Assembly (NCBI GenBank): GCA_016868455.1
Contig: VGGV01000021.1
Coordinates: 1 to 38,160, forward strand
Origin: Bacteroidota bacterium
GTDB lineage: Bacteria > Bacteroidota > Bacteroidia > Chitinophagales > Chitinophagaceae
Reading direction: 5' to 3'
DNA: 38,160 nt
In this document: one piece after another, positions 25,653 through 34,745 of the stretch
How positions within the stretch are numbered: position 1 is the first letter of the stretch
Layout of the letters: every line of letters begins with the position of its first letter
Program-made: the position numbers and the translations under genes
The notes under the pieces: generated by a model
Databases searched by the model: none
The model's input: only the letters and a program-made list of their open reading frames with translations
Told to the model about the DNA's origin: nothing

Positions 25653-27494
25653 ATGAAGAAAATTTTGATTTTGGCTTTCATCCTTTCACTGGCAATATTA
25701 GGCATGGCCCAGCCCGACCGCTGGCAGCAGCGGGTAAAATATGTGATGAATATTGATATGAATGTGCAGACCAACCAGTTTACCGGAAAGCAAAAACTGG
25801 AATACTGGAACAATTCTCCGGACACACTAACCAGGGTGTTCTATCATCTTTACTTCAATGCTTTTCAGCCCGGCAGTATGATGGATACCAGAAGCCGCAG
25901 GCAGGGGGGTGTTAATGGACCCAGTGGCCGGTCTGACTGGGATCAACGGGTAAAAGACAGAATCATCAACCTGAAACCGGATGAAATCGGTTACCAGAAA
26001 ATAGTATCACTAAAAATGAATGGCCGTCCGCAAAACTTTAAGGTACTGGAAACAATACTGGAGGTGCAACTGGATAAACCGATTCTTCCTAAAAGCAAAG
26101 TAACTTTTGATATGGAGTTTGTAGCACAGGTTCCACTGCAAATCAGGCGGAGCGGAAGGGATAACCCCACTTCAAAAGTCCGTTACTCAATGACGCAATG
26201 GTACCCTAAACTTTGCGAATACGATTATGAAGGTTGGCACCCTACACCCTATGTTGCCCGGGAATTTTATGGCGTTTGGGGCGATTTTGATGTAAGCATC
26301 AGCATTGATAAAAAATACATAATTGGCGGCACCGGCTATTTGCAGAATGCAAATCAAATTGGGTATGGCTACGAAGATGCAAAAGCCAAAGTAAACCGCC
26401 CGGCCGGTGAAAAAATAACCTGGCGCTTCATCGCACCCAATGTGCATGATTTTGCCTGGGCGGCAGATCCTGATTTTATTCATAAGTCAAGAAAGGTAAG
26501 GGATAGCCTCACCCTTCACCTGCTCTACAAACCTACCAATGCCACTGCTGCATCATGGGAGAAAGTGCTGGACGATGCTGAAAAAGCATTGCCCCTGATT
26601 GAGAAAACATTCGGGCACTATCCTTACAAACAATTCTCTTTTATACACGGAGGAGATGGCGGTATGGAATACCCCATGGCTACATTGTGCATAGGCCCCG
26701 GCGCCTGGCTGCATGAGTGGCTGCACAACTGGTATTACGGCATGCTTGGCACCAATGAATCGCTGTATGGCTGGATGGATGAAGGTTTTACTACGTATGC
26801 AGAAGACAGGGTGCAGGCCTTCCTGGATGGCAACAACGGGTTTGCTTATGAGGGCACTTACAGGGCATATATTTCGCTGGCTAAAAGCGGAAAAGAAGAA
26901 CCCCTTACCACACATGCGGATCATTACAATCTGAATTCTGCCTATGGCGCCGCTGTATATTCAAAAGGCGGTGTGTTTATGGAGCAGCTCGGCTATATCG
27001 TAGGTGCACCTGTAAGGGATAAAATATTGTTGGAATATTACCGGCAATGGCGGTTTAAACATCCAAATGCCAATGACTTTATCCGTATTGCAGAAAAAGT
27101 GAGTGATATGAAACTGGACTGGTATAAAGAGTACTGGGTTTACTCAGTCAAAACAATCGATTACGCTATTGACAGTTTGTGGGAAGAAGGTGGCAAAACA
27201 AAAGTACGGATCAGCCGTACCGGCCTGATGCCCATGCCGGTTGACCTGCAGATAACCTTTAAGGATGGCGCCAAAGAATTACACTATGTTCCCCTGAACC
27301 TGATGTTTGGTGAAAAACCGGCGGAAGACCCGGTTATACCAAGAAAAGTGTATGATGCCTGGAAATGGACCCACAGCACTTATACTGTTGAAACCAGCCG
27401 GAAACTGACTGATTTTACAGTTGTTGAAATTGACCCCTCCCTGAGAATGGCCGATATAGAACGAAAGAACAACAAGCTTGAGTTAAAATGGTAG
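25653..27494 (+). CDS. Secreted M1-family metallopeptidase
   Basis: A 613-aa gluzincin with a signal peptide (residues 1-19). The beta-rich N-terminal domain resembles the M1 saddle (TNQFTGKQKLEYWNNSPDTLTRVFYHLYFNAF). The catalytic domain has GGMEYPM, the substrate-binding motif in place of GxMEN, HEWLH (354-358) and Glu377 after 18 residues (DEGFTTYAE), that is HEXXH-x18-E. A C-terminal beta domain follows. It is likely periplasmic or surface, cleaving N-terminal residues of peptides. ATG 25653 gives the intact signal peptide. Confidence 0.93.
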   Translation: MKKILILAFILSLAILGMAQPDRWQQRVKYVMNIDMNVQTNQFTGKQKLEYWNNSPDTLTRVFYHLYFNAFQPGSMMDTRSRRQGGVNGPSGRSDWDQRVKDRIINLKPDEIGYQKIVSLKMNGRPQNFKVLETILEVQLDKPILPKSKVTFDMEFVAQVPLQIRRSGRDNPTSKVRYSMTQWYPKLCEYDYEGWHPTPYVAREFYGVWGDFDVSISIDKKYIIGGTGYLQNANQIGYGYEDAKAKVNRPAGEKITWRFIAPNVHDFAWAADPDFIHKSRKVRDSLTLHLLYKPTNATAASWEKVLDDAEKALPLIEKTFGHYPYKQFSFIHGGDGGMEYPMATLCIGPGAWLHEWLHNWYYGMLGTNESLYGWMDEGFTTYAEDRVQAFLDGNNGFAYEGTYRAYISLAKSGKEEPLTTHADHYNLNSAYGAAVYSKGGVFMEQLGYIVGAPVRDKILLEYYRQWRFKHPNANDFIRIAEKVSDMKLDWYKEYWVYSVKTIDYAIDSLWEEGGKTKVRISRTGLMPMPVDLQITFKDGAKELHYVPLNLMFGEKPAEDPVIPRKVYDAWKWTHSTYTVETSRKLTDFTVVEIDPSLRMADIERKNNKLELKW

Positions 27495-27503
27495 ATCAAT
27501 TTA

Positions 27504-27540
27504 AAAAAATTCCCCTGCATGTTTAGCAGGGGAATTTTTT
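27504..27540 (+). terminator. Intrinsic terminator of the M1 gene
   Basis: A 15-bp stem (CCCCTGC core, with A6/T6 ends) encloses a 7-nt loop and ends in T6. Because the A/T flanks are symmetric it may also stop minus-strand transcripts. Confidence 0.9.
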
Positions 27541-27746
27541 GACGGTTTTCAATCAAGGCCCCTCGTTTGCTTGCCACCCAATACAGTTTTTTTTCGAAGT
27601 ATCGGGATGCCGGAATTAAGGTTAATGGTTAGGGTATTTATTTCTTGATTGCACATCAAATATAGGATTCAGTGTAAGCCATAACAATACCACTTTTGTG
27701 ATATTGTTTACTACCGGTACAGGTCAACCGACAAAAAACAGCATAC

Positions 27747-28391
27747 TTACCTGCCATAAAACTTATTTACAGCCGCCACTCGGTTTGATACATGTAGTTT
27801 TTCGTAGATATGATAAACATGCTTGCGGACAGTTTCCGGGCTAAGGTATGTTTGGGCGGCAATTTCCTTATACATAAGCCCCTTTGACAAAAGTTCGAGT
27901 ATTTCCTTTTCCCGGTTGGTAAGTAAATCCAGTTCCTCTGCTTCATTTCCATTTTTCCGGTCTTTTAGCTGAAAAGCTGCCACTACTTTTCGGGCAATCT
28001 GGCTGCTCATGGGGGCGCCGCCTTCATAGAGTTCCCGGATGGCTTCCAGCATCCGGGCCGGATCAGTTTTCTTGAGTATGTAACCGCTGGCGCCGGCGCT
28101 CAGGGCTTCGAAAATTTTTTCATCTTCTTCATAAACGGTACACATCATAAAATTGGTGCCGGGGATGCGGGGCTTCAATGTTCTTACCACATCTATTCCG
28201 CTTTCAGGGCCGCCGAGGTTAATATCCATCAGCACCACATCAGGCTGCAAAAGCGGAAGCTGCCGGATTGCATCTTCGGCCGTCCCCATTGTTCCCGTGC
28301 ATATGTATCCCTGCGACATAGAAATGATTTCTTCCAGGGCGTTGCGCAACTCCCGGTTGTCATCAACAATGCAGACCGCAATTTCCCGCAT
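27747..28391 (-). CDS. NarL/LuxR-type response regulator
   Basis: A two-component regulator of 214 aa. The receiver domain has Asp10/Asp11 (VCIVDDN), phospho-acceptor Asp56 (VVLMDINLGG) and Lys near 106 (YILKKTDP). The HTH LuxR domain is near residues 145-205 (LTNREKEILELLSKGLMYKEIAAQTYLSPETVRKHVYHIYEKL). ATG 28391 is used because the additional residues upstream are not receiver-like. No histidine kinase lies in the window, so it is an orphan here. The next gene on the strand is rsmG, 57 nt upstream. Confidence 0.93.
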   Translation of the reverse strand: MREIAVCIVDDNRELRNALEEIISMSQGYICTGTMGTAEDAIRQLPLLQPDVVLMDINLGGPESGIDVVRTLKPRIPGTNFMMCTVYEEDEKIFEALSAGASGYILKKTDPARMLEAIRELYEGGAPMSSQIARKVVAAFQLKDRKNGNEAEELDLLTNREKEILELLSKGLMYKEIAAQTYLSPETVRKHVYHIYEKLHVSNRVAAVNKFYGR

Positions 28392-28448
28392 AATCACAAA
28401 TTTGACACTTAACCGGATGACCGGCAATACCACAAACAGGTAATTTTT

Positions 28449-29078
28449 TCAGCGGGAGACATATAAAAGATATTTTTCAGCAAAAAACGCCTCCTCAAAT
28501 ATTTCATTGATTTCCATTATACGGGGCCGGGTTCCACTTTCCTGTATTTCTTTGGCCAGGTCGCCCCCCTTAAGGCAGATAAGGCCGGGCCGCAAGCCGT
28601 CGCCGGTCTGTGGTTTGGTCTTAAGCAAAGGCTTGCTCCATTTCCATAAATCCTTCAGCGGTGCCACCGCCCTTGATACGGCAAAATCAAACTTTCGTCC
28701 CTTAATGACCTCGGCACGGAGATGTTCTGTACTTATATTTTTTAAGCCGGTACTTTTTACTATGGCCTCCACCACTTTTAATTTCTTGGCCATACTGTCC
28801 ACCAGATGAAAACGCAGTTCTGGAAAAAAAATAGCAAGGGGTATGCCCGGAAACCCGCCGCCGGTTCCAATATCTATTATTTCAGAACCGGTACTGAACT
28901 CGAAAGCTGCAGCGATGCTGAGGGAATGCAAAATATGTTTTTCATAAAGTCCGTCAATATCCTTTCTGGAGATCACATTTATTTTTTCGTTCCAATCTTT
29001 GTACAATCCTTCCAGCTGCCTGAATTGATCCAACTGCACCTCTGTGAATTCAGAGAAATATTTCAGAATAATATCCAT
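28449..29078 (-). CDS. rsmG: 16S rRNA (guanine(527)-N(7))-methyltransferase
   Basis: Adds a methyl group to N7 of G527 in the 530 loop. The 209-aa SAM-dependent enzyme has INVISRKDIDGLYEKHILHSL, the SAM motif IIDIGTGGGFPGIPLAI and FAVSRAVAPL, all typical of GidB/RsmG. Length is normal. It lies between the glycosyltransferase and the response regulator on the same strand. Confidence 0.96.
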   Translation of the reverse strand: MDIILKYFSEFTEVQLDQFRQLEGLYKDWNEKINVISRKDIDGLYEKHILHSLSIAAAFEFSTGSEIIDIGTGGGFPGIPLAIFFPELRFHLVDSMAKKLKVVEAIVKSTGLKNISTEHLRAEVIKGRKFDFAVSRAVAPLKDLWKWSKPLLKTKPQTGDGLRPGLICLKGGDLAKEIQESGTRPRIMEINEIFEEAFFAEKYLLYVSR

Positions 29079-29113
29079 GTTTGAAAGACTGCTTCTTTTT
29101 TAACGGATCTCTC

Positions 29114-29131
29114 CTCTCCATTTATGGAGAG
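29114..29131. repeat. 18-nt palindrome (family D)
   Basis: CTCTCCATTTATGGAGAG, 13 nt after the glycosyltransferase stop codon. It could act as a weak terminator but has no T tail. Confidence 0.55.
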
Positions 29132-29144
29132 AGCAGAAGCGAGG

Positions 29145-30263
29145 CTACCATTCATGCTTTGGGCTGCGCCACAGTGCCGGGGCAAAAATGATATAATAGA
29201 GCAACATCCACATATCCAGCAGCACAAACCAGGGCCACAGGTCTTTTTCGCCCATTTTCTTCATGCTCTTCCCGAGAATGACCGCCTGCAGTATGAATCT
29301 TACTCCAAAAACCCCCAGGGCAAACCTCCAGTCGTACAGCAATGCGGTTGCAGCAAGAAGAGGATAATAAATAAACTGCGTGGCAAAATAAAGCCCCAGC
29401 AGGAATTTGTGTTTGGGCTTATAATATTTGGCTGTGGTATAATGTCTTGATTTCTGCCGAAGCCATCCTTTCCAGGTTGTTTTGGGAATAGAACGGGTAA
29501 TGGCATCGGGGTCAATAACGACCGCTGTATTTTTACCAGAGGCCACTTTGTTTACAAACAGGTCATCATCCCCGCTGGGAATATGGTTAATGGATGCAAA
29601 ACCTTTGTGGCGGATGAACAGGTCTTTGCGGTACGACAGGTTTCTGCCCACACCCATATACGGAACACCCGCCAGCGCATAGGATAAATATTGCAATGCT
29701 GTATGAAAAGTTTCAAAGCGGATAAGCTTGTTCAGCAAACCTTTCTTTTTATGGTAAGCCCCGTAGCCCAGCACAACCTCAGTGCTTTTGTCATACCCAT
29801 CCTGCATTTTTTGAATCCAGTGTTCGCTGGCCGGCACACAATCTGCATCCGTGAGCAGCAGTACTTCATGCTCCGCTTCCCGGATGCCGACAGACAGGGG
29901 ATATTTTTTTCCTGAGATCAGTTTGGCTTCCTGCGTAAGCTCCACAACGTTCAGTGATTTGAAAGTTTTTTTGAGTTCCTGCAAAATATACTTGGAGTCA
30001 TCCACCGAGTTATCATTCACCACCACCACTTCAAATGTGCTGGGGTATTGCTGCACCAGCACTCCCGGCAGGTTGCGGGCCAGGTTCTCATCCTCATCCC
30101 TGGCGCAAATAACCACAGATACCGGGTGTTGTTGTGATTGCAGTTTCTTTTTTGGTTTTAAAAAAGCCACCCGGGCAAAAAAGAAAAGATAATAGAATAC
30201 CTGTATGGCAGTTACGGCACAAAAAGCATAAAAGAGAATCACTTCCCAGTAAAGAGGTGGCAT
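29145..30263 (-). CDS. Family 2 glycosyltransferase, membrane-anchored
   Basis: A GT2-type processive or transfer enzyme of 372 aa. An N-terminal helix (VILFYAFCAVTAIQVFYYLFFF) anchors the cytosolic GT-A domain: VSVVICARDEDENL, VVVNDNSVDDS, LLLTDADCV (the metal-binding DxD-type motif), SGDDDLFV and RQKSRHY (Q-x-x-R). Two or three C-terminal helices follow. The substrate cannot be told. I use ATG 30263; the 20 residues before it come from the upstream array. rsmG follows in the same orientation. Confidence 0.9.
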   Translation of the reverse strand: MPPLYWEVILFYAFCAVTAIQVFYYLFFFARVAFLKPKKKLQSQQHPVSVVICARDEDENLARNLPGVLVQQYPSTFEVVVVNDNSVDDSKYILQELKKTFKSLNVVELTQEAKLISGKKYPLSVGIREAEHEVLLLTDADCVPASEHWIQKMQDGYDKSTEVVLGYGAYHKKKGLLNKLIRFETFHTALQYLSYALAGVPYMGVGRNLSYRKDLFIRHKGFASINHIPSGDDDLFVNKVASGKNTAVVIDPDAITRSIPKTTWKGWLRQKSRHYTTAKYYKPKHKFLLGLYFATQFIYYPLLAATALLYDWRFALGVFGVRFILQAVILGKSMKKMGEKDLWPWFVLLDMWMLLYYIIFAPALWRSPKHEW

Positions 30264-30268
30264 GGCGG

Positions 30269-30276
30269 CAAAAGTA
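30269..30276 (-). promoter_or_regulatory. -7 element abutting the glycosyltransferase start
   Basis: TACTTTTG fits TAnnTTTG, five bases before the ATG. An ATTG (30296-30299) lies exactly 19 nt upstream and gives a TTG core for the -33 box. A leaderless or nearly leaderless transcript is expected. Confidence 0.5.
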
Positions 30277-30284
30277 AAAGAGAG

Positions 30285-30312
30285 GCGGCAACAGGCAATA
30301 GACAAGAGGCAA
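30285..30312. repeat. Degenerate 7-nt tandem array upstream of the glycosyltransferase
   Basis: Plus-strand units GCGGCAA, CAGGCAA, TAGACAA and GAGGCAA run without gaps and overlap the candidate -33 box. Confidence 0.65.
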
Positions 30313-30528
30313 AAGCTTTCCACAGAAGGAGCCCGGTTTTACAATGTTTCAGCAAAGACGCAAGAATCTTTTACTGTACAGTGAGTCTGATTGCCCGTTA
30401 GCCGTTCACAATCTTAAGTCGCAGGTTTAATGCTTATTTTTGGTTTTTTATATGCAGGCAATCGGCCCTTTTTGCAGCGCCCGGAGCTTATCCGGAAAAA
30501 CAGTACGGCAAATACAAAATATATAAAG

Positions 30529-32872
30529 ATGAAAAAATGGCTATATATACCTGTTATTTTTTTATTGGGGAGCCAAACAGTTCTTAATGCCCAATCGTCT
30601 GATGAAAGAGTATACATTCAAACCGACAGGGATTTTTATGTAAAAGGCGAGACAGTACATTTTATAGGCTATGTTATTGCTGGTAAAGACACCATAGAAA
30701 GCACCAATATTTTTGTTGAGCTACTTGACAGTGCCGGCAGCAGGCTGGCAGGCATTAGTTTACCCCTTATTGGCGCTGCTGCGGCCGGATCACTTTCTAT
30801 ACCCGCAACTCTGCAAACTGAAAATGTTTTTTTAAGAGCTTATTCCGATATCACGGTATTACCGCGTAACTCTTCTCAGTTCATTCAACCTTTATTTCCT
30901 GCAATAGCAGTTACTTCCCATTCAGGGGAAATTCAGCAAGACACCATCACCCCCCCCTTTTTTTCCTAAGGGAGGGCACCTTGTATATAGCGCTGATAAT
31001 TATGTTGCCTTTAAAACAGCAGAAGTTTTTGAAGGCATTGTAAAAAATAATAAAGGCGAAAAAGTAACCGCCATTCAACCCCTGATCCGGGGCATGGGTG
31101 TTTTCACCTTTCACCCGGTGCCCGGCGAACCGTATTTCTGTCATTGGGAAGCGGGCGGAAAGGACCGGTTTGTGGCTTTGCCTGTTCCAGTTGATCAGGG
31201 GATCGGCATTCACGCCTACCAGCAAAATGAAATGCTGTAGATTGATCTGGATAATGGCGGTACCAGCCTTGTAAGCATCCGCAAACCCACTGTGGAACTC
31301 CATATTGACGGTGAAGTGGCGTATATGGCAGCACTGAATATGTCAAACTTCGACAAATTTGGTTATGCAGTTTCGCTGCAGGAATTTAAACCGGGGATGG
31401 CTGAATTAAGAGTACTGGATGCAGATAAAAAAATACTGGCAACCCGGCCATTATTTATTGCCAAAAAAAGCCGGGGTGCAGGTATTCAGGCAGAGTTTTT
31501 GAAAAAGAACCTCACTAAAAGAGGTGAAAACCATTTTCGTTTAAACTTTCACGACACTCTTCTTCAATATGTCTCGGTCAGCATTACTGATGTTTCGTTT
31601 GCCGACACATTGCGCAAGCAAGGAATGGCTTCTGTTTTTTCCCCTTCAGGATTTAATTTACCTGTTGACTACCGGTATAATACCGGAGATACAGACCCGC
31701 TGGACCTTGCTGTTCTTTGCATGGGCACTATTCCCTTGCCTGATAATGCTAAAATAACTTCAAATGCTCCGGCTCAGCCTAAATACCTTGAGCTGAGCGG
31801 AGTAGTAAAAAAAGGGGAAAAATTATATACCGATAAAGAAGTGCTGATAGGCATACGATCCGAATATACCGGTAAAGAACTGTACAAAGCCATTACTGAT
31901 GCAGAAGGACGTTTTGAGCTGGATGGATTAATAATTTACTGAGAAGCATTTGCACATTGCCGCAGGCCGGGCCAAACAGATGATGAACTGGAAGGAGAGT
32001 TCAGGCTGAGGCTTCCCCGGGCCGGTAACGATGAAGAATTACATAATGCATTTACAAAAACAGCCCAATCGGCGAAATTTGATAAGGCTGCTGAAAAACC
32101 GGCTGCGGAATGGGTGAAAAACAAGATCACACAAGGTGATACTGTTGTGTACGAAGATAAAATAATAGTGCTGGAAGAAGCTGTTGTAACGGCAAGCTCG
32201 GCCCTGGCTGCACGCAAGCGGATGGAAGAACTGGAGAAAAAATATATTGACGGAACATCTTTTGCCGGGTATTTTGCTACCGGTGAAACGCTGGATGTGA
32301 TGAATGATCCGCAGGCGGCACGGCTCACCGACCTGTTTGCCTATATAGGTTCAAGAATGCGCATCATTTCCCAGCGCTTTGTAAGGGGGAGAAGAGAACT
32401 TGCTTACTATGGAAGGGGAACGGGTGGCGAAACCATCGTTTCGGTATTCTATCTTAATAATACAAGAATTGACAGAGACCTGGTGGATGGCATCCGTCTG
32501 AGTGAAGTGGCCGTGGTTAAATTCATCCCGATGCTTGCAGGGGAGCCGGGCTTTCCGCCCGCCATTGCCATATTTCTGAAAAAACCCGGCGACGAAGGCT
32601 ATTGGGAAAAAGACAGGTACCAGTTGTCTGAACAAAAAATTACGGGTTATACCGTGTCAAAGGAATTTTTGATGCCGGATTACAATAAAGAGGAAACAAA
32701 AGTTCAGACAGATGCACGGAAAACACTTTTCTGGCAGCCCTATGTGGCTGCAGAAAAAGGCATAGCTGGAATAAAATTTTTCAATAATGACCTTACCAAA
32801 AAAATAAGAATTGTGGCAGAAGGCGTCACAAGAAATGGCAATATTGTTTATTTTGAAAAGGTGCTGGAATAG
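30529..32872 (+). pseudogene. MG2-domain surface protein with plug-like C-terminus, broken
   Basis: A secreted Bacteroidota protein of about 780 codons if repaired. The N-terminus has a signal peptide ending NAQ and an MG2-like domain (YIQTDRDFYVKGETVHFIGYV). Further on are FPKGGHLVYSADNYVAFKTA and GMGVFTFHPVPGEPY, and the C-terminus resembles a TonB plug (VFYLNNTRIDRDLVDGIRLSEVAVVKF). Three lesions break it: a frameshift in C8T7 (30950-30964), where one base fewer restores the frame, TAG at 31238-31240 and TGA at 31940-31942. Remaining segments keep their conserved character, so decay is recent or the lesions are artefacts. The gene is flanked by the glycosyltransferase and tgt. I do not know its substrate. 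Confidence 0.8.
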
Positions 32873-32902
32873 GCAACTGGCTATTGTTTATCTTGCGGCG
32901 CA

Positions 32903-34042
32903 ATGGCATTGTTACAATTTCAGCTTCAGCATACCGGTACACCATCAAAAGCAAGAGCAGGCCATATCATTACTGATCATGGCGAAATCCTCACTCCCGT
33001 ATTCATGCCCGTTGGCACGGCAGGCAGCGTAAAAGCAATCACACAGCAGCAATTGCTGCATGATGTAAAAGCACAGATAATTTTAGGCAATACTTATCAT
33101 TTGTATCTGCGCCCCGGGTTGGAAGTATTGGAAAAAGCCGGCGGCCTTCACCGCTTCAACGACTGGAACAAACCCATCCTCACCGACAGCGGCGGTTACC
33201 AGGTGTTCTCACTCTCCCGAACCAGAAAGATCAAAGAAGAAGGCGTCACTTTTCAGTCACATATTGATGGCAGCCGGCATTTGTTCACTCCCGAAAATGT
33301 AATGGATATCCAGCGAACCATCGGCGGCGACATCGTCATGGCTTTTGATGAATGCCCGCCCGGCGGCAGCGACAGAAAGTATGCGCAAAAAAGCATGGAA
33401 CTGACGCACCGCTGGCTCGGCAGGTGTTTTACCCGTTTCAGCGAAACAGAACCAAAATACGGCTACACGCAAAACCTTTTCCCCATTGTGCAGGGCGGCA
33501 CTTTTAAAGACCTCCGAAAAGCATCCTGTGAATACATCAGCTCCAAAAATACCACCGGCAATGCCATCGGCGGACTGAGCGTTGGCGAACCCGAACCGGT
33601 GATGTACGAAATATGCGACTGGTGCTGCGATCATTTGCCGGAAGATAAACCCCGCTACCTGATGGGTGTGGGCACACCCTGGAATATTCTTGAATGCATC
33701 GGCATGGGAGTGGATATGTTTGACTGCGTGATGCCCACCCGCAACGGCCGCAATGCCATGCTCTTCACCACCGGGGGTGTCGTCAATATTGACAATAAGA
33801 AATGGGAGTTTGATTATTCACCCGTTGATGCAGGCTTTCCCTGCGAAGTGAGTAATTATTACAGCAAAGCCTATCTCCGGCACCTGATGAAAGCAAAAGA
33901 GCTTTTGGGTTACACTATTGCCAGCATTCACAATCTTGCTTTTTACTGCTGGCTGATGAATGAGGCAAGGATACATATCATCGCCGGTGATTATGCCGGC
34001 TGGAAAAACGAAATGACAGCCCGGCTGCAAACCAGGCTGTAA
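32903..34042 (+). CDS. tgt: tRNA-guanine transglycosylase
   Basis: Exchanges guanine-34 for preQ1 in GUN-anticodon tRNAs (queuosine pathway). The 379-aa protein has general-base Asp95 (LTDSGGYQVFSLS), nucleophile Asp274 (DMFDCVMPTRNGR), and GGLSVGEP in between. At the zinc site, where E. coli has CxCxxC plus His, this sequence reads FPCEVSNYY (Cys314, Ser317), with only His343 also kept. So the zinc cluster is missing, which I recall as usual in Bacteroidota, but I cannot check it here. A TATCTTGC lies near the start. Confidence 0.96.
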   Translation: MALLQFQLQHTGTPSKARAGHIITDHGEILTPVFMPVGTAGSVKAITQQQLLHDVKAQIILGNTYHLYLRPGLEVLEKAGGLHRFNDWNKPILTDSGGYQVFSLSRTRKIKEEGVTFQSHIDGSRHLFTPENVMDIQRTIGGDIVMAFDECPPGGSDRKYAQKSMELTHRWLGRCFTRFSETEPKYGYTQNLFPIVQGGTFKDLRKASCEYISSKNTTGNAIGGLSVGEPEPVMYEICDWCCDHLPEDKPRYLMGVGTPWNILECIGMGVDMFDCVMPTRNGRNAMLFTTGGVVNIDNKKWEFDYSPVDAGFPCEVSNYYSKAYLRHLMKAKELLGYTIASIHNLAFYCWLMNEARIHIIAGDYAGWKNEMTARLQTRL

Positions 34043-34059
34043 AATTTATGGATGCCCGT

Positions 34060-34410
34060 TCAGCGTACGTCTTCCTTTCTGAAACTCTTCTTGAAATAAT
34101 AATGTAATGTGGTCACATTTGGGCCATCCAATACCGGGAAGGCATTCACAAGAATCCAGCCCTGCGATCTCATGTAGTTCAGGGCATCCACCACAGTGTT
34201 GAATTTTTTGATCTTGCCGGTTTCTTCATCCCGCAACCGGTTGTCTGAAAAAAGTTTTCGTTCGTCACCATAGTCCACATCAATATTCACCCGGTTGGAG
34301 AGAAGCCGGTTCTGGGCAATCAGCCTGCAATACTGCTCCACCCGGTTGCTGTCCTGTGCAAATGCATTGAATGAGCCCAAAAGGCAAACAATGAATAAAA
34401 TCTTCTTCAT
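34060..34410 (-). CDS. Small secreted hypothetical protein
   Basis: A 116-aa product with a clear signal peptide (residues 1-18, ending NAFAQ). The mature part has VEQYCRLIAQNRLLSNRVNIDVDYG and ALNYMRSQGWILVNAFPV, which looks like a small alpha/beta fold. I do not recognise a family. It is convergent with tgt, 17 nt away. No membrane segment occurs after the signal. Confidence 0.75.
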   Translation of the reverse strand: MKKILFIVCLLGSFNAFAQDSNRVEQYCRLIAQNRLLSNRVNIDVDYGDERKLFSDNRLRDEETGKIKKFNTVVDALNYMRSQGWILVNAFPVLDGPNVTTLHYYFKKSFRKEDVR

Positions 34411-34745
34411 AGCTTAAAATTTATAATGATTACTGCTGCAAATTTCAGCAGGCGTACCTACATGGCATCATCTTAAAATGTTAAGAAAACAGGTATTTGT
34501 CAGTTGCCCGGCATCCGGCGGGTTTTTGCATACCCGCAACAGTTTTTCAACTATTTTTGAACGGCACTGGCGGGTTGTTACCGACCTGTATAACCCCATC
34601 CGATTACGCTACATGCCTGCACAAATTTATCCAACGAAGCCCTGTCTGCCGACAGGCAGGTTTAACGAAGTTGGTGGCTTGGGCAGTCAGGAATGCATCG
34701 TCGGCCAAGTTTGACTTTTATGACCTATTTGATTTATTTTCTTTA
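34411..34745 (+). other. Intergenic spacer before the LptF/LptG gene
   Basis: No gene is visible. The plus frame of the downstream gene stays open through most of this stretch, but it encodes no membrane-protein-like sequence before ATG 34746. It contains a family A palindrome (34641-34660). Confidence 0.6.
34641..34660. repeat. Palindromic element (family A), intergenic copy
   Basis: CCTGTCTGCCGACAGGCAGG, with CCAAC (34631-34635) and GTTGG (34670-34674) as an outer stem. This is the only clear copy of the family outside coding sequence. Confidence 0.65.

Noticed and set aside
28408-28448. Promoter for the response regulator gene
   Set aside because: A TTTG is present, but no TAnnTTTG lies at a suitable distance.
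31940-31942. TGA read as selenocysteine in the MG2 gene
   Set aside because: No SECIS-like hairpin, no redox motif, and the same gene has a TAG and a frameshift as well.
34497-34745. N-terminal extension of the LptF/LptG gene
   Set aside because: The frame is open by chance, crosses a palindrome, and lacks the hydrophobic pattern; MLKLDWYILKKFL is the expected N-terminus.
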